A stretch of DNA of 64,000 bases. Origin: Phenylobacterium sp. J367. GTDB taxonomy: Bacteria > Pseudomonadota > Alphaproteobacteria > Caulobacterales > Caulobacteraceae. The notes under the pieces are model-generated. The model was given only the letters and a program-made list of their open reading frames with translations, did no database searches and had not been told where the DNA came from. The DNA is taken from the NCBI RefSeq assembly GCF_024699985.1, contig NZ_JAJONA010000001.1, positions 3,478,501-3,542,500 on the forward strand, written 5' to 3'. The number at the start of each line of letters is the position of its first letter. The stretch's first letter is position 1. The translations under genes and the position numbers were made by a program. Positions 8,933 to 18,667 of this stretch are shown here, piece after piece.

Positions 8933-9811
8933 ATGAAGACGACTGTTCTCCTTGCCGCGGCGCTGGCGCTCGCCGCGACCTCCGCCGTGGCCCAGCGCCG
9001 CCCGGCGCCGAAAGCCGCGCCGGCCGCGGCCGCCGCCGGACCTGCCGCGCCGACCGCCGCCGACTGGCGGACGCCGGATCCCAACGATGTCCTGGTGATC
9101 GACACCAACAAGGGCCGGATCATCCTCGAGATGCTGCCCGAGGTGGCGCCCGGCCACGTGGAGCGCGTGCGCGGCCTGGTTCGCGAGAAGTTTTACGACG
9201 GCCATCGCTTCTTCCGCGTCATCGACGCCTTCATGGCCCAGACCGGCGACCCGCAGAACAGCGGCCAGGGGGGCTCCTCCCAGCCGGATATCGCCGCGGA
9301 GTTCATGTTCCGCCGCGGGCCGGAGACTCCCTTCGTGCTCGCCGCCGACCAGGCCGTGGCCGAGATCGGCTTCATCAAGTCCCTGCCGGTGATGACCCAG
9401 TCGATGATGCTGGCCCCCATGACCCGGGACGGCAAGATTTCCGCCTGGGCGCTCTATTGCCCCGGTGTCGCCGGCATGGCCCGGGCCGAGGCCGAGAACT
9501 CGGCCAACAGCCAGTTCTTCCTGATGCGCCAGGCCTATCCGTCGCTCGAGAAGCGTTACACCGCCTGGGGCCGGGTGATCTCGGGCCAGGAGGCCGTGCG
9601 CGCGATCAAGGTGGGCGAGCCGGTCGCCGATCCGCAGGACTACATGGAACGGGTTCGCCTGCTCGCCGATTTGCCCGAGGCGGAGCGCCCGAAGATTCGC
9701 GTGATCGATCCGAAGGGCGCGTGGTTCAAGGCCGAGATCGCCCGGGTCCGTGCGGCCCGCGGGGCCGATTTCACGGCCTGTGACGTCAACATTCCTGTCG
9801 AGGTGAAGTGA
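8933..9811 (+). CDS. Exported cyclophilin-type peptidyl-prolyl isomerase
   Basis: 292 aa. A signal peptide (MKTTVLLAAALALAATSAVAQ) and a Pro/Ala linker lead to a cyclophilin domain: NKGRIILEMLPEVAPGHVER, FYDGHRFFRVIDAFMAQTGD and NSANSQFFLM, the isomerase core motifs. Between the second and third motif is an insert of about 60 residues absent from minimal cyclophilins, and a C-terminal extension of about 60 residues follows. It probably folds proteins in the periplasm. The next gene, a cytoplasmic cyclophilin, overlaps its stop (TGATG), so the two form one transcript. Confidence 0.93.
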   Translation: MKTTVLLAAALALAATSAVAQRRPAPKAAPAAAAAGPAAPTAADWRTPDPNDVLVIDTNKGRIILEMLPEVAPGHVERVRGLVREKFYDGHRFFRVIDAFMAQTGDPQNSGQGGSSQPDIAAEFMFRRGPETPFVLAADQAVAEIGFIKSLPVMTQSMMLAPMTRDGKISAWALYCPGVAGMARAEAENSANSQFFLMRQAYPSLEKRYTAWGRVISGQEAVRAIKVGEPVADPQDYMERVRLLADLPEAERPKIRVIDPKGAWFKAEIARVRAARGADFTACDVNIPVEVK

Positions 9812-10272
9812 TGGATCCCGAGAACACCCTGGTCATGACGCTGGATACCGGTCCGGTGACCATCAAGCTGCGCCCCGATCTGGCCCCCGGCCACGTGGAG
9901 CGGATCAAGGAACTGGCCCGCGAGGGCTTCTATGACGGCGTCGTCTTCCACCGGGTGATCCCGGGCTTCATGGCCCAGGGCGGCGACCCGACGGGCACCG
10001 GCTCGGGAGGCTCGGACAAGCCGAACCTGAAGGCGGAGTTCAGCCGCGAGCCGCACGTGCGCGGCGTCTGCTCGATGGCCCGCACGCCGAACCCGAACTC
10101 GGCCAACAGCCAGTTCTTCATCTGCTTCGACGACGCTACCTTCCTCGACGGCCAGTACACCGTCTGGGGCGAGGTCGTGGAAGGCATGGAGAACGTCGAC
10201 GCCCTGCCGAAGGGCGAGCCGCCGCGCTCCCCGGGCAAGATCGTCTCCATGAAGGTCGGCGCGGACGCCTGA
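9811..10272 (+). CDS. Cytoplasmic cyclophilin-type peptidyl-prolyl isomerase
   Basis: 153 aa, the compact bacterial cyclophilin (PpiB-like). Visible motifs are TGPVTIKLRPDLAPGHVER, FYDGVVFHRVIPGFMAQGGD with the catalytic Arg, NPNSANSQFFICF and LDGQYTVWGEVVEGM. No signal peptide is present. The ATG overlapping the upstream stop was chosen over a GTG one codon earlier. It catalyses cis-trans isomerisation of Xaa-Pro bonds. It likely arose by duplication with its exported neighbour and is co-transcribed with it. Confidence 0.95.
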   Translation: MDPENTLVMTLDTGPVTIKLRPDLAPGHVERIKELAREGFYDGVVFHRVIPGFMAQGGDPTGTGSGGSDKPNLKAEFSREPHVRGVCSMARTPNPNSANSQFFICFDDATFLDGQYTVWGEVVEGMENVDALPKGEPPRSPGKIVSMKVGADA

Positions 10273-10279
10273 GGCGTCC

Positions 10280-10745
10280 ATGGCCCGCAGGCTCAAGGTC
10301 TTCGTCACGTCCGACGGGCTCACCGACTACATCGTGGCGGTGAGCTCGAAGGCGAAGGCGCTGGCCGCCTGGGGGGAGCCATCAGGATCTGTTCAAGACC
10401 GGTCTCGCCCATGAGACCGACGACGCGGCGCTCGTGAAGGCCGCGACGGCGCAGCCCGGCGAAGTGCTGCGCCGGCCCGCGAACTCGCGCGGGGAGCTCG
10501 CAAAGCTGAAGCCCGCGAAGAAGGCCTCCGCTCCGGCCGGGCCATCGAAGGCGGCGCTGAAGAAGGTCGCCGACCTGGAGACGCGCCTGGCGGCTCTCGA
10601 CGCCGACCATGAGAAGGCGATCGCAAAGCTCGAGCGGCAGCAGGCGCGGATCGCCGAAGACCTGGCCGCCGCGCGCGAGGAGCACGCGGGCCAGCGCGCG
10701 CGGATCGAGGATGCCCTCAGCGCTGCGCGACGGGCGCTAGGGTGA
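10280..10745 (+). CDS. Small coiled-coil protein, unknown function (frameshifted)
   Basis: The first frame starts MARRLKVFVTSDGLTDYIV and reaches KALAAWG. Removing one G from the six-G run at 10371-10376 continues it as SHQDLFKTG and on to the stop, about 154 aa. The first 60 residues look globular. After an Ala/Lys/Pro linker the C-terminal half (ADLETRLAALDADHEKAIA and following) is a predicted coiled coil. It starts 7 bases after the cyclophilin gene, so co-transcription is likely. No known enzyme motif. Confidence 0.7.
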
Positions 10746-11687
10746 CGACCACCGGATAGTGGTCCGAGCCCAGCCGGGGACCGCGCTCCACCTTCACCGT
10801 GGCCCAGTCGGATCCCGCGTAGACGTGGTCGATGGCCAGGAACGGGAAGACGCCCAGCCAGCGCAGCCGCTTGTACTGCCGGGCCGGCCAGGTGAAGAGC
10901 GCGCGGTCGCGCCGGATCACCCCGAACTCGGCGTCCCACTTCCGCCGATAGAACGACCAGGGCGCGGAGTTGAGGTCTCCGGCGACGATGGCGCGCGACC
11001 GGTCCGTCTGCGCCAGCACCCGGGCGAGGCGTTCCTCCTGCGGCTGCTGGTCTTGCGGATCGGTCGGCCACGCATAGTGCACACCGATGACCGTGTATTC
11101 GCCGCGGGCGTCGCGGTAGCGGGCGCGGGTGAGGGCCCGGGCGCGCCCAGGACGCGGGGCGAGCCCTGCCGGATCGGCGCGGCCTTGCTGTAGATCGTCG
11201 TCTCGCACTCGGCGCAGGTGGCGTGCCAGTCGGTGCGCGCGGCGATCACGCGGCGGATGGCCGGCGACGATTCCTCCAGCACCACGATGTCCGGGTCCTG
11301 CGCGATCAGCCAGTCGACGGAGCGGTCGGCCGCGCCGGTGCGGTACCAGGCGTTGAACTGGACGAGCTTCAACTGCCCGGGCGCATCGGCGGGCGCCTTC
11401 GGCCCGGTGTCGCGGAGAAGCTCCGGGGCGATCAGCAGGCCGGCCGCGACCAGGCCCACCGCGCCCATGCTGACGATCAGGGCACGGGCATAGCCCCGGA
11501 ACAGCAGGCCGGCGAGGACGCCCGCCAGGGCGCCGCCGAACCAGATCGGCGCGAAATGGGCGAGGATGTCCCACTGGAGGCTCGTCCGGCCGAAATGCGA
11601 GGCCACCGCCGCGCCCGCGCAGAGCGCGGTCCCGAGGAACAGCGGCGGCGCCACGAGGGCCAGGGCGGCGAGTCGCACGAAGCGCAT
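10717..11687 (-). CDS. Membrane-bound endonuclease/exonuclease/phosphatase-family protein (frameshifted)
   Basis: The N-terminus has three hydrophobic segments (from [18 protein letters not shown] to about residue 85). A periplasmic EEP-fold domain follows: [23 protein letters not shown] (metal-binding Glu), [22 protein letters not shown] and [10 protein letters not shown] (catalytic His). This is the DNase I/sphingomyelinase/phosphatase superfamily; the substrate cannot be read from sequence. The frame changes in the GC-rich stretch 11140-11160 (RVLGA to [10 protein letters not shown]). The 3' end overlaps the convergent coiled-coil gene by 29 bases. Confidence 0.83.
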
Positions 11688-11750
11688 GTCCGGCCTCTAG
11701 CACGGCGGACGCTTGACGCGACTGCGGCCCCGTGGCCTTCACCCGCCTCC

Positions 11751-12824
11751 ATGCAACTGGCCGACTTCGACTTCGACCTGCCCGAGACGGCGATCGCGCT
11801 CCGCCCCGCGGTCCCGCGCGATTCGGCGCGCCTGCTGGTGGTGACGCCCGGCCAGCCGATGCGGGACCTGCAGGTCCGCGACCTGCCCGGCGAGCTGCGC
11901 CCGGGCGACATCCTGGTGCTCAACGACACCCGCGTGATCCCCGCCCGGCTGAAGGGCGTGCGTGTCCGGGGCGAGAGCCGGATCGCCTGCGAGGCCACCC
12001 TTCACAAGCGGGTCTCGCCGAGCGTCTGGACCGCCTTCATGCGGCCGGGAAAGAAGCTGCAGCCCGGCGATCGGATCACCTTCGGTGACCCCGAGGACAG
12101 AGCCTGCTTCCTGGGGTCTCTCGGCGCCACGGTGAAGGACAAGGGCGACGGCGGGGAGATCACGCTGGCCTTCGACCTGGCCGGGCCGGACCTCGACGCC
12201 GCGATCGCCGAGCGGGGCGACATGCCGCTGCCACCCTATATCGCCGCCAAGCGGGCCGAGGACGCCCAGGACCGGGCCGACTACCAGACCGTCTATGCCC
12301 AGGAGGACGGCTCGGTCGCCGCGCCGACCGCCGGCCTGCACTTCACGCCGGAGCTGTTCGAACGGCTCGAGGCGGCGGGCGTCGGGACCGCCTTCGTCAC
12401 CCTGCACGTGGGCGCGGGCACCTTCCTGCCGGTGAAGACCGAGAACCTGGCCGAACACCGGATGCACGCCGAATGGGGCGAGGTGGATCAGGCGACCTGC
12501 GACCGGCTGAACGCCGCCCGCGCGGCCGGCGGCCGGATCATCTGCGTGGGCACCACGTCGCTCCGGCTGCTGGAGTCCGCCACCGGCGAGGACGGGGTGG
12601 TGCGGCCGTTCCTGGACGAGACGGCGATCTTCATCACGCCGGGCTACCGCTTCCGCGCTGCGGACGGGCTGATGACCAATTTCCACCTGCCGAAATCGAC
12701 GCTCTTCATGCTGGTCTCGGCGCTGGCGGGCGTGGAGACGATGCGCGCGGCCTACGCCCACGCCATCGACACCGGTTACCGCTTCTACTCGTACGGGGAC
12801 TCGTCCCTGCTCTGGAGGGCCTGA
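11751..12824 (+). CDS. queA: tRNA preQ1(34) S-adenosylmethionine ribosyltransferase-isomerase
   Basis: 357 aa, full length. It opens with [19 protein letters not shown] and shows the family blocks [58 protein letters not shown] and [17 protein letters not shown]. QueA transfers the ribosyl part of SAM to preQ1 at tRNA position 34, giving epoxyqueuosine. Its stop overlaps the tgt start (TGATG), so both queuosine genes are co-transcribed and probably translationally coupled. Confidence 0.97.
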   Translation: MQLADFDFDLPETAIALRPAVPRDSARLLVVTPGQPMRDLQVRDLPGELRPGDILVLNDTRVIPARLKGVRVRGESRIACEATLHKRVSPSVWTAFMRPGKKLQPGDRITFGDPEDRACFLGSLGATVKDKGDGGEITLAFDLAGPDLDAAIAERGDMPLPPYIAAKRAEDAQDRADYQTVYAQEDGSVAAPTAGLHFTPELFERLEAAGVGTAFVTLHVGAGTFLPVKTENLAEHRMHAEWGEVDQATCDRLNAARAAGGRIICVGTTSLRLLESATGEDGVVRPFLDETAIFITPGYRFRAADGLMTNFHLPKSTLFMLVSALAGVETMRAAYAHAIDTGYRFYSYGDSSLLWRA

Positions 12825-13952
12825 TGGCCGCCTTTCCCTTCACTATCCAGGCGACCGACGGCAAGGCGCGCACCGGCGTGCTCTCGACCCCCGCGCGGCG
12901 AAATCCGCACGCCCGCCTTCATGCCGGTGGGGACGGCGGGCACCGTCAAGGCGCTGACCGTCGACCAGGTGGCGGCGACCGGCGCGGACATCATCCTCGG
13001 CAACACCTACCACCTGATGCTGCGGCCCACGGCCGAGCGCGTCCGGCGGCTCGGTGGCCTCCATCGGTTCATGCGCTGGGAGAAGCCGATCCTGACCGAT
13101 TCCGGCGGTTTCCAGGTCATGAGCCTCTCGAAGATCGCCAAGGTCACCGAGGAGGCCGTGACCTTCCAGAGCCACCTCGACGGCTCGCGCCACGTCCTCT
13201 CGCCCGAACGCTCCATCGAGATCCAGGCCGACCTGCTCGGCTCGGACATCGTCATGCAGCTCGACCAGCTCGTCGGCCTCCCGGCCCCTGAGGAGAAGGT
13301 CGCCGAGGCCATGCGCCTCTCCGCACGTTGGGGAACACGTTCGAAGAACGCGTTCGGAGAACGTGATACGCAAGCGCTGTTCGCCATCCAGCAGGGCGGA
13401 ACCTCCGAGATCCTCCGCAAGGAATCCGCCGACCGCCTGATCGAAACTGAATACGACGGCTACGCCATCGGCGGCCTGGCGGTCGGCGAGGGCCACGAGG
13501 CGATGTGCGAGGTGCTCGACTTCGCGCCGGGCCAGCTTCCCGCCGAGCGGCCCCGCTACCTGATGGGCGTCGGCAAGCCCATCGACATCGTGGAGGCGGT
13601 CTATCGCGGCGTCGACATGTTCGACTGTGTCCTGCCCACCCGCTCCGGCCGCCACGGCCAGGCCTGGACCTGGGACGGCCCGGTCAATCTGAAGAACGCC
13701 CGCTTCGCCGAGGACGATGACGCCCTCGACCCCGCGAGCGACGTCCCCGCCAGCCGGGACTATTCCAAGGCCTACCTCCACCACCTGGTGAAGTCGGACG
13801 AGATCCTCGGCCAGGTGCTGCTCTCCTGGCACAACATCGCCTTCTTCCAGCGCCTCATGGCCGAGATGCGGACGGCGATCGCCGAGGGACGGCTGGACGC
13901 CTTCCGAGCCGCCTTCAGGTCCCGGGCCGCCGGGTCGGATAGCGCGGCTTGA
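12824..13952 (+). CDS. tgt: Queuine tRNA-ribosyltransferase (frameshifted near start; zinc cysteines replaced)
   Basis: The true start overlaps queA and reads [20 protein letters not shown]. Dropping one C from the five-C run at 12889-12893 joins it to [16 protein letters not shown] and the long downstream frame. Catalytic residues are present: [10 protein letters not shown] (general base Asp), the ELKIQQGG-equivalent FAIQQGG, and [17 protein letters not shown] with the nucleophile Asp. The zinc site is abnormal. The usual CxCxxC reads S-D-V-P-A-S (13737-13754); only the later His (SWHNI) remains. It exchanges guanine-34 for preQ1 in tRNAs for Asp, Asn, His and Tyr. Confidence 0.93.
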
Positions 13953-14523
13953 GCTCGCCCGACACCTCGGGAACCGAGGAGCCGGCCTTCACGTGGCTGG
14001 GGGTCGCGGGGGGCTTGCAGCCCTTGGCCTCCCCCAGGCCCTTCAGGTAGGCGCGGCGGACGGAGCCGGCCAGGATCGCCTGCTGGACAAACGCGTCGTG
14101 GCGCTCGGCGCCGGAGAGGGTGCGAACGAAGCCGCGGAACGGGATGGCGCTGCTGGCCACGCTGGCGACCGCGCCATAGGCCGTCTCCCGGCTCATCAGC
14201 GATTCCTCGTCGGTGGTCGGGGTGTCGATGTCCGCGCCCATCGCCTGGTCGATCGGCTGGATCAGCGCGATCAGCGTCGCGCACCGGGTGTTCGGCGGCC
14301 GCTCGTAGGGATCGGCCATGGCCTTCAGCAGTACGACCGGGATCTTCGAGCGCAGCACGTTCACGTCGCGGAGCGGCGCGGAGACCGCCCCGGTGATGTC
14401 CTCGCGGGTGGCCTCGCCGCGCGTCTGAACGCGTCCGTCGGGCCCGGAGGTGGCGCAGGCGGAAAGGGTCGCGCCCGACAGAATCAGGGCGGCGGCAAGG
14501 GCAAGGTCGCGCATCGCGGCCAT
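13915..14523 (-). CDS. Lipoprotein of unknown function
   Basis: 202 aa from the ATG giving [17 protein letters not shown]; a second ATG three codons later is equally possible. The lipobox LSAC lies at the end of the signal peptide. The mature protein is soluble and mostly helical, with two Cys ([15 protein letters not shown]). No motif identifies a function. Its 3' end overlaps the convergent tgt gene by 38 bases. Confidence 0.78.
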   Translation of the reverse strand: MAAMRDLALAAALILSGATLSACATSGPDGRVQTRGEATREDITGAVSAPLRDVNVLRSKIPVVLLKAMADPYERPPNTRCATLIALIQPIDQAMGADIDTPTTDEESLMSRETAYGAVASVASSAIPFRGFVRTLSGAERHDAFVQQAILAGSVRRAYLKGLGEAKGCKPPATPSHVKAGSSVPEVSGELKPRYPTRRPGT

Positions 14524-14635
14524 CCTAGTGCGACCTGTGGCGCAGTTAAGGCGGAAGACGCCTTGCGCCCGCACGGGCCTGCGCATAGGTTCCGCGCCGC
14601 TTCGCCCGGGCCGGCCCACGCCATCCCAGCGACGT

Positions 14636-14710
14636 GGGCCGGTAGCTCAGTGGTAGAGCATTCGACTTTTAATCGAATGGTCGTGAGTTCGAACCTCACC
14701 CGGCCTACCA
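14636..14710 (+). tRNA. tRNA-Lys (anticodon UUU)
   Basis: 75 nt with encoded CCA. The acceptor GGGCCGG pairs with CCGGCCT (first pair G-U). D arm GCTCAGTGGTAGAGC; anticodon stem TTCGA/TCGAA with loop CTTTTAA, so the anticodon is TTT; T arm GTGAG-TTCGAAC-CTCAC. It lies alone between two protein genes. The 3' end is a frequent phage attachment site, but no integrase is adjacent here. Confidence 0.96.
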
Positions 14711-14722
14711 TCATCGCGCGCC

Positions 14723-15806
14723 TCACTGGGCGAGATCGTCCGGTCGGCGCGCCACCCTGATCGTCACATCCCGTTTGCGGCCGTCACGGATCACGCCGAG
14801 CGTCAGGTCGGACCCCGGCTGTGCGCCGGCGATGGCGCGGGTCAGGCCGCCGGAGCCGATGATCGCCTCGCCGTTCACCGTGGTGACCACGTCGCCGGCG
14901 CGCAGCGCGCTCGCCGCCGGACCCCCGCGCGAGAGCTCGGCGATGAGGGCGCCCCGCTGTCCGGGGATGTTGAGCTGGAAGGCCAGGGCCGGCGTGAGGT
15001 CCATGACGCCGACGCCGAGATAGCCGCGGGTCACCCGGCCGGTCTCGACGATCTGACGGGTGACGTTCTGGGCTAGGTCGGCGGGAATCGCGAAGCCGAT
15101 GCCGACGGAGCCGCCGCTGGGCGAGAAGATGGCGGTGTTCACGCCGATCACCCGGCCCTGGAGATCGAAGGACGGTCCGCCGGAGTTGCCGCTGTTGATG
15201 GGCGCGTCGATCTGCAAATAGCTCACATAGGCCTCGCCGATTTCGCGGCCGTGGGCCGAAACGATGCCGGCCGTCGCCGTCCCGCCGAGGCCAAAGGGGT
15301 TGCCGACGGCCACCACCCAGTCGCCGACCTCGGGGAGGGCGTCGGCGGCGAACTGGACATAGGGAAGGTCGCTGGCGTCCAGCTTCAGGACCGCGAGGTC
15401 GGTCGGCGGGTCGCGGCCGACCAGCCTGGCCGGGAACTGCCGTCCGTCGGCGAGCGCCACGACGATCTGCTGGGCGCCGTCCACCACGTGGTTGTTGGTC
15501 ACCACGAGGCCATCGGCGCTGATGATGAAGCCCGAACCGGCGCCACGCCGCACCGGGGCCAGTCCTGGCGGCAGCTGCATGCTCGCCCCGCCGACCGACA
15601 GGGTGTCGATGGAGACCACGGCCGGCGAGACCCGTTTGACGATCGGCGCGAAGGAGGTCGGCGCCTCGCCCGACGGAGCCGCCAGGATCGGACCTGAGGT
15701 CTGCGGCGGTGGGGGGCACGGCCTTTGGGGCGCCGGGGCCGTCGCAGGCGGCGAGCGCGAGCAGCGCGGCGCCGGCCAGCGCCAGGGCAGGAAAGCTGCG
15801 GATCAT
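14723..15806 (-). CDS. HtrA/DegP-like serine protease, lipoprotein (frameshifted)
   Basis: The N-terminus MIRSFPALALAGAALLALAAC is a lipoprotein signal with lipobox LAAC; its ATG has a better ribosome site than the one 8 codons earlier. One base missing in the six-base run at 15711-15716 joins AVPP to PQTSGPILAAPSGE. The trypsin-like domain shows the triad: His in VVTNNHVVDGA, Asp in DPPTDLAVLKL, Ser in INSGNSGGP. A single C-terminal PDZ domain follows (RGYLGVGVMDLTPALAFQL). It is about 360 aa, shorter than DegP, which has two PDZ domains, so it resembles DegS-type proteases. Periplasmic quality control is the likely role. Confidence 0.9.
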
Positions 15807-15937
15807 CTTGGTCGCCCTCTGGATGTGCATCCTAAACGCACGGATTCCCCTCGCGAGCCCGGGATGCCGGTTCCCGGTGGACGACGGGCCGACGCATGTT
15901 AGGGCAAAGGACTGTGACGCTTTCGGGGAGTGATGCG

Positions 15938-17100
15938 GTGACGGTGGGACGGCGTGCGTTTCTGAGGCAGGCCGCGGCGGGCGGCGTCATGCTGGGGCTG
16001 GGGGGCTGCGCGACGGCGGCCCCGCCCGTAGCGGCGAGCCTCGCGCGCCCGCCGTTCCGCCCCGTGCCGCCGCTTGCCCGGATCAATGCGAAGCCCGAAC
16101 GGATCTTCGACATTACCGTCTGCCTCCGCCCGTTCCGGGCCGCCGGCCCCAGGCTGGACGCCGAGACGGTCGGCGACAAGCTCGTGGTCCATAACTATGG
16201 CCACGGCGGCTCGGGCTGGTCGCTTTCCTGGGGTTCGGCGAAGGTCGTAGTCCCGAAGGCGCTTTCGACGGGCCAGAAGGACATCGCCGTCATCGGCTGC
16301 GGCGCGCTGGGGCTGACCGCGGCGATCACGGCCCAGCGAGCCGGGGCCAACGTCACCATCTACGCCAAGGACCGAATGCCCGAGGTGCGCTCGGCCCGGG
16401 CCACCGGGGTGTGGTCTCCGGAATCGCGGATCTCCACCGAGGCGGCCGCACCGGCGGGTTTCCCCGTGATCTGGGAGCAGATGGCCCGGGACAGCTTCCG
16501 CACCTTCCACCACTACCTCGGCCTGCCAGGCTCGCCGGTGGAGTGGATCGACCGCTACGTGCTGTTCGACGCCCCGCCCGGGCGCCGCGCCGACCCGGTC
16601 GGTTTCGCCCACTACGGCAGCCGGATCGCCGACCTGACACCGCCCACTGAGGCCCTGCCCGGGGGAGCCATCCGTTCCCGGCGCCGATCGCCCGGCGCAC
16701 CTCGCTGCCGATGTTCAACATCTCGGAGCTCGGCCGGGTGCTCACCGAGGAATTCCTGCAGGCCGGCGGCCGCATCGAGACCATGGAGTTCCACACGCCG
16801 GCCGACCTCTCGAAGCTGAAGCAGAAGGTGGTGATCAACTGCACCGGTTACGGCGCCCGCGCGCTCTGGAAGGACGAGAGCGTTGTCCCGGTGCGCGGCC
16901 AGATCGCCTGGCTGATCCCGCAGCCCGAGGCGAGCTACGGCATCGTCTACGACAATGTCTCGATGATCGCCCGGCGCGACGGCATCGTCATCCAGCAGAC
17001 CGGCCCGGACGAGTCGTGGGGCTACAACGATCCGAACGAGACGGTGGACCGCGAGGAGGCCATGGGGGCCGTGGCCTCGATCGCCCGGGCCTATGCCTAG
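15938..17100 (+). CDS. Tat-exported FAD-dependent oxidoreductase, D-amino-acid-oxidase family (frameshifted)
   Basis: I chose the GTG with GGGGAG 7 bases upstream, giving MTVGRRAFLRQAAAGG, a twin-arginine signal peptide that also holds a lipobox-like GGC. The dinucleotide-binding motif is DIAVIGCGALGLTAAITA. DAAO-type features further on are KVVINCTGYGARAL and VPVRGQIAWLIPQPE. One G missing from the five-G run at 16661-16665 joins ALPGG to SHPFPAPIARR. It probably oxidises an amino or imino acid in the periplasm. The substrate is unknown, and DAO families are easily confused, so only the fold is firm. Confidence 0.82.
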
Positions 17101-17863
17101 AACTCGATGCCGTCGCGGATGAAGGTCTGCAGGATGTTGGTCTTGCGGATGCCGTAGCGGACCGTCGCCTTCGGGACCTCGCCGTAGGGCAGGGTCATGA
17201 GTTCGCGGACGAAGCGGCGGTCGGCCCGCTGGCTCGCGAAGCCGCGGCCTGGATCGGACCAGAGGCCGAAGGCCGGACCGACCGCGACCTTGTCCACCAG
17301 CAGGCAGTTGGTGTCGACGAATCCCCCATCCGCGGCGAAGCGGCCCTTTCCCGGCCCCACGGAATCCCAGCGGTCGACGCCCAGTTCCGCGCCGCTCTCC
17401 TCGTCGACCAGCATCCGGTGCGAGAAGGCCCACGCCTTGCCCTGGATCGCGTCCAGCAGGGCGCCCAGGTGGTTGGGTGACCACGAGTTGTCGTCGTCGA
17501 GGTAGGCCACGGTGCGGGCGTTGGCCAGGAAGCTGAGGATCGAGCGGAGCGCGCCGCCGTCCATGGACATATGCACGCCCCGTGCCGGACCGAGGTGGAG
17601 AACGGCGGGGTCAGAACGAGGGCCGAGACATGCTCCGGCCGGCTGGCAAGGGCGGCGTACAGGTCCTGGGTGCGGTATGGGTTCAGGTCAGCGCCGATGA
17701 CGATCTGCACGCGTCGGCCGCCAAGCTCCTGGCCGTAGATGCAACGCACCGCGTTGACGATGCTGGGCCGCATCAAAGTCGGGATGACCACCGCGACATC
17801 GGCGATCTCCTGGGCCGGCGCGCGGTCGGGGAAGTAGCGTCCAAGCTCGAGCGTGGGGCCCAT
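17097..17863 (-). CDS. Glycosyltransferase family 2 protein (frameshifted)
   Basis: MGPTLELGRYFPDRAPAQE leads to VAVVIPTLMRPSIVNAVRCI, the nucleotide-sugar-binding start of a GT-A fold. After a frame change at 17578-17581 (one G missing in the read-through strand) it continues MSMDGGALRSILSFLANA with the DxD-like YLDDDNSW. It is about 255 aa, short for the family, without membrane segments. The start overlaps the stop of the upstream methyltransferase (TGATG), so both are co-transcribed. A role in a surface polysaccharide is likely; donor and acceptor are unknown. Confidence 0.8.
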
Positions 17864-18485
17864 CAGGCGGCGGTCTTGCGGACGTAGAGCTGGTAGAGCG
17901 GCGCTCCGAACACGGTCAGCTTGCGCTGGTACAGCGTCACGAAGGCGTCGATGGCCGGCTTCGGCATGTTGTAGAAGTCTTCCTGGCCGTTCTTCTCGTG
18001 CTTCCACAGGTAGTCGTCGAAGATCAGGAGCCCGCCCACTTTCAGGAGCTTGAAAGCCAGGACGGCGTCGGTGAGCACGTCCGGGCGCCTGGTGGGAACC
18101 GTCCACGTAAACCAGGTCGAAGTCGCCGGCGCGCCCGTCCGCCAGCAGGCGGATCAGGACGTCGTGAGAGAGTCCCTTGTGCTTGGCGAAGGTCACCGGG
18201 TTGGGCGCCGCGTCGATGGCGGCTTGGACATTGGCGTCGAAACGGGCTTCGACCGCGGCCATCTGGGCGGGATCGTGCTCCATGCCGCCCGCCCATGTGT
18301 CGACGCAGTGCAGCTCGATGGGCCGGGACTGGGCGCAGGTCTCCACCAGGAAACAGGCCGATCGCCCTTCCCAGGAGCCGATCTCGAGCATGCAGGAGGC
18401 TGGATGTCGGCGCAGGAGTTCCCGCCAGGTCGGCGCGAACCGGGAGAACCAGTCGGTCGTGAACGCGTAGGGGGGACTCTGCCAT
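17863..18485 (-). CDS. SAM-dependent methyltransferase, class I (frameshifted twice)
   Basis: With one base removed from the six-base run at 18470-18475 the protein starts MAESPYAFTTDWFSRF. The SAM-binding motif I is MLEIGSWEGRSACFLVE and the acidic motif II is IELHCVDTW. FDLVYVDGSHQAP and, after a second shift near 18083-18090, VGGLLIFDDYLWKH complete the fold of the CmcI/Methyltransf_24 group. Overlap with the downstream glycosyltransferase suggests methylation of a sugar or a surface-glycan intermediate. That function is inferred from context only. Confidence 0.75.
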
Positions 18486-18667
18486 CGGGACTGCTTAGCG
18501 AGGCCGGCGGGACGGGCCAAGCCCGGCGGCTGGCGCAGCAGCGGCCCGCGCCCTACATTCGGACCGCTGCGGCGGGCTACGACGGCCCTCGGGCGCGCCA
18601 CTTCCGGCCCCACCTCGGACCGAGGGGCAGAGCGTCCTGCGTAAGCGCGCTCTCCCGCCGCAGCGCC

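Noticed and set aside
13330-13375. Clustered GTTC/GAAC motifs inside tgt as a LexA site
   Set aside because: The spacings are 9, not 7, and the motifs lie in coding sequence far from any start codon.
14636-14710. tRNA-Lys as an island attachment site
   Set aside because: No integrase or repeat of the tRNA end is nearby and flanking genes are core genes.
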